IMG/VR virus record: IMGVR_UViG_3300009436_000122
Location: 1-22,332 of that record
DNA from: a virus
Length of the DNA stretch: 22,332 nt
Direction: 5' to 3' (one strand)
Shown: piece after piece, positions 7,402-13,614 of the stretch
How the letters are laid out: every line of letters begins with the position of its first letter
Numbering within the stretch: the stretch's first letter is position 1
Position numbers and translations under genes: made by a program
Notes under the pieces: generated by a model
Seen by the model: the letters and a program-made list of their open reading frames with translations, nothing else
Told to the model about the DNA's origin: nothing
Database searches by the model: none

Positions 7402-7769
7402 AAAGATTACCTACACCGACAAGACCAACTCCTCAAAGGTTAATAGAGATTCAAAAAGAGCATCAAGAGGCATTACAAAAGATATATGATAAATGTGATG
7501 ATAGGATAGTTCATGCTACACTACATTACTTTAAAGGTACTACTCAAGTATTAAAGCAAGTACATTATTTAAGTGGTGCTAATGGTAGAGCAATCTATTC
7601 ATCAGATGATGATAGGTGTTATAACTCTTGTATAATGGTAGGAACAGAGTTACAGATGGCTAAGGATAAAAGTGTATATAATATTACAGGATCTTATTCT
7701 TACAATCTAACAGAAGAAATGTTAAAGATGTATGAAGATAATGATAGACAGTTAATAATAATTAAATAA
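7392..7769 (+). CDS. Hypothetical early protein (125 aa)
   Basis: A 125-residue soluble protein of unknown family. The N-terminus is proline-rich (RLPTPTRPTPQRL) and leads into a helix (EIQKEHQEALQKIYDKCDD). The rest appears alpha/beta, with YNITGSYSYNLTEEMLKMYE near the C-terminus. Two cysteines (C74 and C78 region, DDRCYNSC) lie close together but do not make a complete metal site. It overlaps the membrane protein by 10 bases and is followed 11 bases later by the SSB-like gene, so it belongs to the early operon. No function can be assigned. Confidence 0.65.
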   Translation: MVIERLPTPTRPTPQRLIEIQKEHQEALQKIYDKCDDRIVHATLHYFKGTTQVLKQVHYLSGANGRAIYSSDDDRCYNSCIMVGTELQMAKDKSVYNITGSYSYNLTEEMLKMYEDNDRQLIIIK

Positions 7770-7780
7770 TAATAATAAAT

Positions 7781-8263
7781 ATGAAAAATAGTAAAGTAAC
7801 AAGTGTTCAATCAAATGGAAGTTGGGAGGGTAAATATGGTGTTATGTATAAATTTGAAATTGGTTTTGAAAATGGAGATGTAGGAGAATACTCATCTAAG
7901 AATCAAGAACAAAATAAATTTGTAATAGGAACTAATTCAGAATATGAATACACAGATGGTAAGTTTCCTAAAGTAAAACCAGTTTATATAAAACCTGATT
8001 CTTTTAATCAATCAAGTCCTAAACAAGATGTAAATGTAAATAATTCAATAGCGAGAGCAGTAGCTTTTAAAGGTGCTATAGATTATGATAATCAATGTAC
8101 ACAAGAAGATGTTATAAAAAATGCAAAGTATTTTTATGATAATTGGCTTTGTGATAATAATGTTGTGCAAAAAAAAGTAGATAAGGTAGCTGATCCTAAT
8201 CAATATGCTTCTGCTTTTGATGCAAAGTTTAAAGGTTCTACACCTGATGATTTACCTTTCTAA
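7781..8263 (+). CDS. Single-stranded DNA-binding-like protein with SSB-type C-terminal tip
   Basis: The 160-residue protein has an N-terminal beta-rich region of about 60 residues (KVTSVQSNGSWEGKYGVMYKFEIGF...) consistent with a small OB-fold, a central helical part (SIARAVAFKGAIDYD) and a flexible end closing in PDDLPF. Bacterial SSB proteins end in an acidic tip, usually DDDIPF, that recruits DNA-processing partners; DDLPF closely resembles it. The position at the head of the replication genes fits a phage SSB that coats single strands during replication or recombination. The OB-fold is inferred from pattern, not shown by a diagnostic motif. It could alternatively be a replication cofactor that borrows SSB-binding sites on host enzymes. 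Confidence 0.55.
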   Translation: MKNSKVTSVQSNGSWEGKYGVMYKFEIGFENGDVGEYSSKNQEQNKFVIGTNSEYEYTDGKFPKVKPVYIKPDSFNQSSPKQDVNVNNSIARAVAFKGAIDYDNQCTQEDVIKNAKYFYDNWLCDNNVVQKKVDKVADPNQYASAFDAKFKGSTPDDLPF

Positions 8264-8264
8264 A

Positions 8265-8780
8265 ATGACTGATACAGAAAAGTTTATAAATATATGCGAC
8301 CTTACTACCAGTTTAGTAGGGTTGCATAAAGGTTCTTTAGCTGATAAAACTAGAAAGCAAGAATATCAGATACCTAGAATGGTAGCATCTATAATTGCTT
8401 TGTTAGAAAAAGAGATACATTATAAAGTTATAGCTAAAGTTTTAAATAGAGATAGGAGTTTAATTTATCATTACAAAAAAAAACATAAGTACAATTACTC
8501 ATCTTTTCCAAAGTATAGAGATATGTTTAATCTTGTATACAATTCTTTTAAAGAAATTGATGTATCTAAAAAGATTTTTAAGACAAGAGAGGATTTAATG
8601 AGTTGTTTAAAAATAGCAGGTATTAAGTCTGTAGTCAAACCACAAGTTAAAATTAAGATCAAAAGTGGAGATGCACTATTTACATTAAATACTAACTATT
8701 TTGATTTTTCAAATAATATTAATATTATTAAGGAATCATTAAAAGATTATGATTACAAAACTAATATAATAACATTATGA
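8265..8780 (+). CDS. DnaA domain-IV-like helix-turn-helix protein
   Basis: The frame is open from about 8205, but the ATG at 8265 is preferred: it lies just after the SSB-like stop, and the upstream codons duplicate the coding region of that gene. The product is 171 residues. Residues about 28-75 resemble the DNA-binding domain IV of DnaA: a basic helix (DKTRKQEYQIPRMVASIIAL) followed by YKVIAKVLNRDRSLIYHYKKKH, corresponding to the IG..lgRDHtTV.h motif. The ATPase domain of DnaA is absent. The remaining 100 residues are of unknown fold. It probably binds double-stranded sites at the phage origin or at a promoter. The gene overlaps the next one by ATGA, so it is coupled to the winged-helix initiator. 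Confidence 0.65.
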   Translation: MTDTEKFINICDLTTSLVGLHKGSLADKTRKQEYQIPRMVASIIALLEKEIHYKVIAKVLNRDRSLIYHYKKKHKYNYSSFPKYRDMFNLVYNSFKEIDVSKKIFKTREDLMSCLKIAGIKSVVKPQVKIKIKSGDALFTLNTNYFDFSNNINIIKESLKDYDYKTNIITL

Positions 8781-9409
8781 AAGAATTACTAAGTAGTACG
8801 GCTTTTTTAGTAGTTAATAAAGAACTTGCTAGAAACATAGGATTAAAAGAAACTATTTTACTAGCTGACCTTATAAGTAAAGAAGAATACTTTATTAATA
8901 ATGGAATGACTGATGGATGGTTTTTTAACACAGAAGATAATATATTTAAAGATACTACACTTACTCCTTATCAGCAGAGAAATGCTCTTAAAACTCTTAA
9001 AAAGTATGAAATAATAGAAACTAAGCGTAAGGGTATACCTGCTAAACAATACTTTAAAATAAATGAAGAACAAGTTATTAAGTTTCTTAACAACAAGTCA
9101 TCAACTAACTTAACAACTATTAATAAGAATAAAGAAATAATATTAAATAATAAATTATCTATAAAGGAAAAATTTATTAATCAGGTTATGTTTTTTGATT
9201 ACCCAAAAGAAATGAAAGAAGATTTTATTAATTACTGGACAGAGGGTAAAAATAAGATGAGGTATCAAAAGCAGGTAACATTTGAAATTAAATTAAGATT
9301 GGAGAGGTGGTCAAAAAATTCTGCTAAGTGGGATAAACCAAAAAAGAATAATAATACAACATCTCATTTTCACAAAGCAGGAGGTGATTATGGAGATGGA
9401 ACATTTTAA
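8777..9409 (+). CDS. Winged-helix replication initiator-like protein
   Basis: The 210-residue protein has an N-terminal winged-helix region (about 10-100) with the pattern NKELARNIGLKETILLADLISKEEYF, then TPYQQRNALKTLKKYEIIETKRKGIPAKQYFKI, as in phage replication initiators and RepA/DnaD-type N-domains. After a linker rich in Asn/Lys comes a second block at about 145-182 (DFINYWTEGKNKMRYQKQVTFEIKLRLERW), which resembles the helicase-loader-binding block of primosomal proteins such as DnaT or DnaD. It is translationally coupled upstream and followed 3 bases later by a DnaC-like loader, supporting a role in assembling the primosome at the phage origin. It is soluble, with a disordered C-terminus. 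Confidence 0.7.
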   Translation: MKELLSSTAFLVVNKELARNIGLKETILLADLISKEEYFINNGMTDGWFFNTEDNIFKDTTLTPYQQRNALKTLKKYEIIETKRKGIPAKQYFKINEEQVIKFLNNKSSTNLTTINKNKEIILNNKLSIKEKFINQVMFFDYPKEMKEDFINYWTEGKNKMRYQKQVTFEIKLRLERWSKNSAKWDKPKKNNNTTSHFHKAGGDYGDGTF

Positions 9410-9412
9410 GAT

Positions 9413-9988
9413 ATGAGAACAATAGAAGATACATTTAAGATTACAGACTTTCTTCAGCCAAAAGTTTACAATAGATATAGATTAGGAACAAAAGAAGAAT
9501 TAAAAGAAATGTTTGTAAAATCATTTAAGCATTATGATCGTACTATTAATGAGTATAATCATAAGCCAGAGTATGATAAGGTTATTGACTGGATGGTAGA
9601 TACTAAAGGCAAAGGTTTAATGCTGATGGGGGATTGTGGTACTGGTAAATCAACTATATTAAATTATGTAATACCTGCTATTTTTAGAACTTTAACAAAC
9701 AAGATATTAAGAAGTGTACCAGCAAAAGAATTAGGTGTAGTAGAAAGAAATAAATCTCCTTTTATTATTATTGATGATTTAGGTACTGAGAGTATTAAAA
9801 ATGATTATGGAACAAAAATAGATGCAGTAGCAGATGCAATATCTTATGCAGAGGATAGTTCAAAAACTTTACTGGTAACTACAAATCTAACTCCTAAATC
9901 ACTTGATGAGAGATACAGTGATAGGACTTTAGATAGACTTAGGAAATGTAAAGTAGTTGTAATAAAAGGAAAAAGTTTTAGAAAATAA
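9413..9988 (+). CDS. DnaC-like AAA+ helicase loader
   Basis: The 191-residue protein has a full set of AAA+ motifs: Walker A GDCGTGKS at 73-80, Walker B FIIIDD at 117-122, sensor-1 TTN at 156-158, and an arginine-rich segment RTLDRLRK at 171-178 that holds the likely arginine finger. The length and spacing match phage DnaC/IstB-type loaders rather than full helicases. The role is ATP-dependent loading of a replicative helicase, presumably host DnaB because no helicase is encoded in the window, onto DNA opened by the upstream initiator proteins. It follows the winged-helix gene by 3 bases. The family call is secure; the identity of the helicase partner is inferred. Confidence 0.85.
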   Translation: MRTIEDTFKITDFLQPKVYNRYRLGTKEELKEMFVKSFKHYDRTINEYNHKPEYDKVIDWMVDTKGKGLMLMGDCGTGKSTILNYVIPAIFRTLTNKILRSVPAKELGVVERNKSPFIIIDDLGTESIKNDYGTKIDAVADAISYAEDSSKTLLVTTNLTPKSLDERYSDRTLDRLRKCKVVVIKGKSFRK

Positions 9989-10002
9989 TAAAAACTATAG
10001 AT

Positions 10003-10218
10003 ATGAAAGCAGAAAGTATAGTAGAGGAATTAAAATATAGAAAAGTTATAGCTTTAATTAAAAAAGAAAATTTTATTGAGTTAGATAATTATTTTAAATA
10101 TAGTGGTATGCAAGAGGTAAATAACAGATTAGTATCTTTAACACCAACTTATAGAAAAGATAATACTTTTAAATTAATAAATGTTATGACTAAGTATAAA
10201 TTAAAAAAATTAAAATAA
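10003..10218 (+). CDS. Hypothetical small basic protein (71 aa)
   Basis: A 71-residue lysine-rich, mostly helical protein (SIVEELKYRKVIALIKKENF, then LINVMTKYKLKKLK) with no membrane segment and no metal motif. It lies 14 bases after the DnaC-like gene, within the early operon and in the same AT-rich composition. The charge would suit nucleic-acid or acidic-partner binding, but that is only a possibility. Not recognised. Confidence 0.55.
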   Translation: MKAESIVEELKYRKVIALIKKENFIELDNYFKYSGMQEVNNRLVSLTPTYRKDNTFKLINVMTKYKLKKLK

Positions 10219-10225
10219 CTAAATT

Positions 10226-10450
10226 ATGAAAGAAAATTATAAAGAACTTTATGAAAATGTAGAATATTTATTTTTAAATCAAAAAAAAATAACTAATAAA
10301 AAACAAGAAAAAATATATTGGTTAAAAACATTTACAGAATTTATAAAAGAAAAAAATATAAATTTATATAATGAAGCAACAAAACATACTAATAAATTAG
10401 AGAGTAATAATTATTTTACTGAAGAAGAATTAAAAAAATTTAAATCTTAA
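10226..10450 (+). CDS. Hypothetical small protein (74 aa)
   Basis: A 74-residue lysine/asparagine/glutamate-rich protein, probably helical throughout (KELYENVEYLFLNQKKITNK, ending FTEEELKKFKS). It starts 7 bases after the preceding stop. It has no cysteine cluster, signal or membrane helix. The composition is among the most AT-driven in the window. Not recognised; its place between replication genes and the HTH protein is the only clue. Confidence 0.5.
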   Translation: MKENYKELYENVEYLFLNQKKITNKKQEKIYWLKTFTEFIKEKNINLYNEATKHTNKLESNNYFTEEELKKFKS

Positions 10451-10459
10451 ATTAATTAA

Positions 10460-10738
10460 ATGAAAACAATTAAAATTACTAAAGATCAAGTTAAAACACA
10501 AAAGGATGCAATTAAATGGCATTTAAAAAACTATGGACATATTACAAGTTGGGAAGCTATAAAAGAATATGGTGCTACTAGACTTGCTGATATTATATAT
10601 AAATTAAAAAAAGATGGTTATAGAATACATACATCTGATTTAAAAGTAGAATCAAGATTTGGTAAACAAACAACTATAGCTAAATACTTATATTTTAAAC
10701 CTACACCAGTATTTGAACAAAAATTAATATGGGGTTAA
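10460..10738 (+). CDS. Helix-turn-helix DNA-binding protein (HTH_39-like)
   Basis: A 92-residue protein with a compact winged-helix/HTH at about 12-58: QKDAIKWHLKNYGHITSWEAIKEYGATRLADIIYKLKKDGYRI. The TSWEAIKEYG.TRLA.I..L...GY.I signature is that of a phage HTH family I know as HTH_39. The remainder (RFGKQTTIAKYLYF) would be the wing and C-terminal strand. Such small phage proteins usually sit near recombination or replication genes and are thought to bind DNA, with target unknown. The 3' end overlaps the NinG start by 10 bases. Here it could regulate the early operon or assist NinG. Confidence 0.7.
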   Translation: MKTIKITKDQVKTQKDAIKWHLKNYGHITSWEAIKEYGATRLADIIYKLKKDGYRIHTSDLKVESRFGKQTTIAKYLYFKPTPVFEQKLIWG

Positions 10739-11142
10739 AGACAATAAGTAAGTTAAAGAAAGAGTTAGATAAATTTTTTAGTCTTTACATAAGACTTAAA
10801 TTTTCAAGTATAGAAGGAATAGTAAGTTGTTGTACTTGTGGTAAAATGGGGCATTACAAAGTAGGTATGCAATGTGGTCATTTTCAATCTCGCAGACATC
10901 ATTCTACAAGATGGAATGAAAAAAATTGTGCAGTACAATGTGTAAAATGTAATATGTTTGAACAAGGAGAGCAGTATCGTTTCTCAATTTATATTAATAA
11001 TAAGTATGGAGAAGGAACTTCAGAAGAATTAGAAATGGAAGCTAGGCAAATAGTTAAAATGTCAAGATCAGATTATGAAGAAAAGATAACTTATTATAAA
11101 TCAGTTGTTAATAAAATTAAACAAGAAAAAAATATAGAATAA
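10729..11142 (+). CDS. ninG: NinG-like recombination protein (Rap family)
   Basis: The 137-residue protein has a Cys/His array typical of the NinG/Rap family: CCTCGKMG at 34-41, QCGHFQSRRHHSTRW at 48-62 (the conserved CGHF block), and CAVQCVKCN at 67-75. It begins with a basic helix (SKLKKELDKFFSLYIRLK), as in NinG. In lambda, Rap binds branched DNA and promotes resolution of recombination joints. The protein is shorter than lambda NinG (about 200 residues) but keeps the metal-binding core. It overlaps the HTH gene by 10 bases and is followed by a 21-base gap with a possible promoter element. The exact nuclease activity is not shown by sequence. Confidence 0.78.
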   Translation: MGLKTISKLKKELDKFFSLYIRLKFSSIEGIVSCCTCGKMGHYKVGMQCGHFQSRRHHSTRWNEKNCAVQCVKCNMFEQGEQYRFSIYINNKYGEGTSEELEMEARQIVKMSRSDYEEKITYYKSVVNKIKQEKNIE

Positions 11143-11152
11143 TATTTATTAT

Positions 11153-11160
11153 TATATTTG
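11153..11160 (+). promoter_or_regulatory. Possible -7 element TATATTTG before the 11164 gene
   Basis: TATATTTG matches TAnnTTTG exactly, is identical to the element at 7152-7159, and falls in the short gap after ninG. No TTG is found 17-23 bases upstream, so this is a half-site only. Transcription from it would begin at or close to the ATG at 11164, giving an almost leaderless message. Confidence 0.3.
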
Positions 11161-11163
11161 ATA

Positions 11164-11520
11164 ATGGAAAAACCAATTTTTTCTAGTACAAAGCATCAAA
11201 TTTTAGTTTCGGAGTATATGAATTTAATGTTATCATCTGTTAAAGAATGTTCTACAAAATCTAAGTTTGAAAATTTTAAAGAGGTATTTAATATAATTAT
11301 TGAATATCACAATGGTTACGGAAAAAGTGTAGGTATGGGTAACTGGAATGATTGGTTAATGATTCTACCAATTAATTTATCAGTTATGACTAATGGGTAT
11401 TTTGCAGGACTAGAAACAAAACGAAATGCAAAATCAATAAGAGTATACAAAGTTTTATTAGATAAATATTTAGAGGATTTAGTTTTAGATTTATCAGAAT
11501 TAGAATTTGTAAATGAATAA
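11164..11520 (+). CDS. Hypothetical protein (118 aa) preceding the sigma-like gene
   Basis: The frame can be read from a TTG at 11158, but that codon is part of the TATATTTG element, and the ATG two codons later (MEKPIFSSTKHQ...) is preferred. The 118-residue product is soluble and mainly helical, with an aromatic centre (GKSVGMGNWNDWLMILPINL) and an acidic end (LDLSELEFVNE). No family is recognised. It overlaps the sigma-like gene by 8 bases, so the two are probably translated together, which makes a partner or regulator of that factor a reasonable but unproven idea. Confidence 0.6.
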   Translation: MEKPIFSSTKHQILVSEYMNLMLSSVKECSTKSKFENFKEVFNIIIEYHNGYGKSVGMGNWNDWLMILPINLSVMTNGYFAGLETKRNAKSIRVYKVLLDKYLEDLVLDLSELEFVNE

Positions 11521-12067
11521 AATTTATATAGAAATATCAAAGCTAACTGATAAGTTTATAGAGATGTCTTATGGTCTTGTTCAAAATGAAACAGAAATAA
11601 AAAACGCAGTACAAGAGTTAATGCTTTATTTTCTTTCAATGAATCCTGATCAATTAAAAAGTATTTGGGAAAAAGATGGTAGGGATGGTATTATAAAATA
11701 TGGTGCAGTAGTTTTAAAAAGAAGTTACACATCTGTAAGAAGTCCTTTTTATTATAAGTATAAAAAATACTACAGGAACTTAGTTACACCTACTGCTAAT
11801 TATTCATTTGCAAAAAATAACTTTCATAAAAGTATTTATAATTTACCAAATGTAAAAGTAGATACCTACCAAAATGATAAGATAGAACTTATAGAAAAAG
11901 AATTAAATAAGTTGTGTTGGTATGATAAAAAAATTTTCGAGTTATATTATGGAGAGTCTAATACACTAGATAGTCTCGCAAAGAAAACTGGTATAAGTAG
12001 GAATAGTTTATTTACTACAATAGATAAAGTAAGAAATATATTAAAAGAAGAATTATTAGATGAGTAA
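11513..12067 (+). CDS. Sigma-70-like transcription factor
   Basis: The 184-residue protein ends in a sigma region-4-like helix-turn-helix at about 126-180: LIEKELNKLCWYDKKIFELYYGESNTLDSLAKKTGISRNSLFTTIDKVRNILKEE, read as a short acidic helix, the L.....D..IFELYY helix, and the HTH with SRNSLF in the recognition helix. The N-terminal 70 residues could hold a reduced region 2 (EIKNAVQELMLYFLSMNP). This is the organisation of small phage sigma-like factors in flavobacterial phages. It would bind host RNA polymerase and direct it to phage promoters, most likely those of the terminase and tail units downstream. Region 2 is weak, so it could instead be a DNA-binding regulator without full sigma activity. 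Confidence 0.62.
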   Translation: MNKIYIEISKLTDKFIEMSYGLVQNETEIKNAVQELMLYFLSMNPDQLKSIWEKDGRDGIIKYGAVVLKRSYTSVRSPFYYKYKKYYRNLVTPTANYSFAKNNFHKSIYNLPNVKVDTYQNDKIELIEKELNKLCWYDKKIFELYYGESNTLDSLAKKTGISRNSLFTTIDKVRNILKEELLDE

Positions 12068-12461
12068 TTTTTTTGTCAAAGATGAGGTGTATCAAGAACG
12101 CATAGCATTATGTAGAGAATGTGTTTATTATTTTAAACCTACAGGAACTTGTAAGGTCTTCTTATGTTTTATGAAAGTAAAAGCTAGGATAGGAGTAATG
12201 GAATGTCCTCAGAAGTATTGGAGTAAGACAACAGAAGTAGAAAGACCTGATCACATACCTGAAGAACTAATAGAAGAATGTCTATTGATTTGGGATGATG
12301 TAAAGACTGGAGTAGCAAAAAACATAACAGTAAAAAAGAAAATGATTGAATTGTATAATACAATACATGGTACAAATTATAAACCAACAAGTAATTGTGG
12401 AACTTGTTTAAATAATTGTTATCATGGAATAAGACAAATAGTAGAAAAACATAAAATATAA
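12060..12461 (+). CDS. Zinc-binding protein with two Cys clusters (unknown function)
   Basis: A 133-residue protein with an N-terminal cluster C18-x2-C21, C31, C36 and C49 (LCRECVYYFKPTGTCKVFLCF then ECPQKYW) and a C-terminal cluster C113-x2-C116-x3-C120-x-H (NCGTCLNNCYHGIRQIVEK). The first looks like a structural zinc site. The second resembles the SCGSC ending common in small phage proteins, with a preceding helix. It overlaps the sigma-like gene by 8 bases and is followed by the DUF3310 gene 3 bases later. Zinc binding is likely; the biological role, possibly nucleic-acid binding or RNA-polymerase contact, is unknown. Confidence 0.62.
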   Translation: MSNFFVKDEVYQERIALCRECVYYFKPTGTCKVFLCFMKVKARIGVMECPQKYWSKTTEVERPDHIPEELIEECLLIWDDVKTGVAKNITVKKKMIELYNTIHGTNYKPTSNCGTCLNNCYHGIRQIVEKHKI

Positions 12462-12464
12462 AAC

Positions 12465-12695
12465 ATGAAAGATAAGACACCAAATTATTATACAGGAAAA
12501 GTTTATGGATATAAAGCATTTGATATTATAGAGGATTACGAATTAAACTATAACTGTGCTACTGCACTTACTTACATTTTGAGAAGTGATAGAAAACATA
12601 GTAGTGCTGATGAATGTTTACAAAAAGCAATAGACCATTTAGAAAATGAATTAAAAATTTTAAAAAAAAACAAACCTAGAATAAGTCATATATAA
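12465..12695 (+). CDS. DUF3310 family protein
   Basis: A 76-residue protein matching the DUF3310 pattern almost completely: YYTGKVYGYKAFDIIEDYELNYNCATALTYILRSDRK at 8-44, followed by CLQKAIDHLENEL at 51-63, equivalent to the usual Y..G..E..D.IE...L.F..G.A.KYI.R...K and DL.KA..YL..EL. The family is frequent in tailed phages and is often annotated as a nucleotide kinase, but the short length and lack of a P-loop make that doubtful. It is all-helical and probably interacts with nucleotides or a partner protein. It is the last gene before the 95-base gap with a long hairpin. Confidence 0.78.
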   Translation: MKDKTPNYYTGKVYGYKAFDIIEDYELNYNCATALTYILRSDRKHSSADECLQKAIDHLENELKILKKNKPRISHI

Positions 12696-12697
12696 CT

Positions 12698-12776
12698 AAA
12701 TAAGGGAGAGTAGGCGTATTGCCAAAAAATAACCAATTAGATTTTAGATATTTTTCTTTTCAACTCTCCTTTATTT
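12698..12776 (+). promoter_or_regulatory. Long intergenic hairpin (14-bp stem)
   Basis: The arms 12698-12711 and 12763-12776 pair over 14 positions (AAATAAGGGAGAGT against ACTCTCCTTTATTT) with one G-U pair and no mismatch. The 51-base loop contains a smaller GGC/GCC hairpin at 12713-12723. It occupies most of the gap between the DUF3310 gene and the ATG at 12791. No long T tract follows, so it is not a classical terminator; an mRNA-processing or translation-control structure, or a small RNA, are possible. Confidence 0.5.
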
Positions 12777-12790
12777 TAAACAAAACAAAT

Positions 12791-12958
12791 ATGGAAAAAA
12801 CAAAAAAATTATATTGTTCTAAGACTTGTAATATATTTGAAATGCAATTTGGTTTTTCTTATCCTGTTGCAGCTTGGACTACAATGGGAAGAAAAGATAC
12901 AAGAACAAAGGCACATGGTAAGCAAAGAATAGAACTTAATAAAAAAGCTATATGTTAA
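12791..12958 (+). CDS. Hypothetical small basic protein (55 aa)
   Basis: A longer reading from a TTG at 12719 is possible but would start within the hairpin and add low-complexity residues, so the ATG at 12791 (MEKTKKLYCSKTCNIFEMQF) is preferred, giving 55 residues. The product is basic, with two cysteines four residues apart (C9 and C13) and SYPVAAWTTMGRKDTRTKAHGKQRIE. No family is recognised. It overlaps the zinc-ribbon gene by 7 bases. The position just after a strong RNA structure suggests that its translation may be controlled. Confidence 0.5.
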   Translation: MEKTKKLYCSKTCNIFEMQFGFSYPVAAWTTMGRKDTRTKAHGKQRIELNKKAIC

Positions 12959-13188
12959 AATATCAATGTAACAAATGTGAGATACAAAAAGAATTTAGCA
13001 AGGTAATAATGAAAGTTGAAAACGGAAAAATTATTAATGTGGGAACAGAGTGTCCAAACTGTAACGAGTATATGCAAGAAATAGAAAAAGAGTTTGGTGG
13101 CTTTCCTTCACTTAAAAGAACAGAACCATCATTAAGTAAAAGCAAAGATAGATTGTGGAAAGATACTAAGTCTAAATTTACTAGCTAA
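12952..13188 (+). CDS. Zinc-ribbon-like small protein
   Basis: A 78-residue protein with CxxC pairs at C6/C9 (YQCNKCE) and C34/C37 (ECPNCNEY), the spacing of a zinc ribbon, and a basic C-terminal tail (SLSKSKDRLWKDTKSKF) preceded by FGGFPSLKRTEPS. This combination occurs in small phage proteins near the ninB region, but the function is not known to me. A structural zinc site and nucleic-acid or partner binding are plausible. The start overlaps the upstream gene, and the TAA overlaps the ninB start (TAATG). Confidence 0.65.
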   Translation: MLKYQCNKCEIQKEFSKVIMKVENGKIINVGTECPNCNEYMQEIEKEFGGFPSLKRTEPSLSKSKDRLWKDTKSKFTS

Positions 13189-13571
13189 TGAAATTTGTAA
13201 TAAAGGATAATAAAGACAAGCAAAGTCTGATAAACTATTTAAAGGAGTTAGGAAACGATTATATAGTTGATGTAAAGAAACAAAGAAACAATAGATCAAA
13301 TATGCAGAATAATTATTATTGGAAATGTATAGTGCAAGAATTAGGAAATTCACTTGGATATTTCCCACAAGAAATGCACGATATACTTAGGGCTAAGTTT
13401 CTTAATGAATGGGAGATGTTAGAGATAAACGATAAGAAAGTAGGTATAAACAAAATAGGAAGTACTGCAACACTAAACACTAAAGCATTTGAAGTCTATG
13501 CAGAACAGATTAGGATATGGGCTATGACAGAGTTAGGTATAAGATTAATGCTACCAAACGAATACAACTAA
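13188..13571 (+). CDS. ninB: NinB-like recombination mediator (lambda Orf family)
   Basis: The 127-residue protein shows the NinB/Orf layout: an N-terminal strand region, then RSNMQNNYYWKCIVQELGNS at 36-55 (the RS..QN block), a helix with MHDILRAKFL at 63-72, and GSTATLNTKAFEVYAEQIRIWAMTELGI at 91-118, equivalent to the ST..L....f..yie.i..wa...g motif. Lambda Orf binds single-stranded DNA and SSB and helps load recombinases in place of host RecFOR. Together with the NinG homologue upstream, this reconstructs a lambda nin-like recombination set. It starts on the stop of the zinc-ribbon gene. Sequence similarity is judged by eye only. Confidence 0.68.
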   Translation: MKFVIKDNKDKQSLINYLKELGNDYIVDVKKQRNNRSNMQNNYYWKCIVQELGNSLGYFPQEMHDILRAKFLNEWEMLEINDKKVGINKIGSTATLNTKAFEVYAEQIRIWAMTELGIRLMLPNEYN

Positions 13572-13584
13572 TTTCTATTATATA
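13570..13584 (+). repeat. 15-base late element, copy 1 (before terS)
   Basis: AATTTCTATTATATA occurs here and again at 15163-15177, in both cases in the short non-coding stretch before a virion gene unit. I noticed no other copy in the window. It is AT-rich, so chance is not excluded. Confidence 0.5.
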
Positions 13585-13588
13585 ATAG
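13575..13588. promoter_or_regulatory. 14-bp perfect palindrome upstream of terS, overlapping a TAGATTTG element
   Basis: CTATTATATAATAG is its own reverse complement. It lies between ninB and terS, and its last bases form the beginning of TAGATTTG (13586-13593), which matches TAnnTTTG. No TTG is present 17-23 bases upstream. The arrangement is that of an operator on a promoter -7 element, or of an activator-dependent promoter. Confidence 0.4.
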
Positions 13589-13614
13589 ATTTGAATAATC
13601 AATCTTTTTCAATT

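Noticed and set aside
8205-8264. N-terminal extension of the DnaA-like protein
   Set aside because: The extra 20 codons lie entirely within the SSB-like gene in another frame; the ATG at 8265 directly follows that stop.
12719-12790. TTG-started N-terminal extension of the 55-residue protein
   Set aside because: It would begin inside the hairpin and the added residues look like translated non-coding sequence; the ATG at 12791 with an A-rich leader is better.
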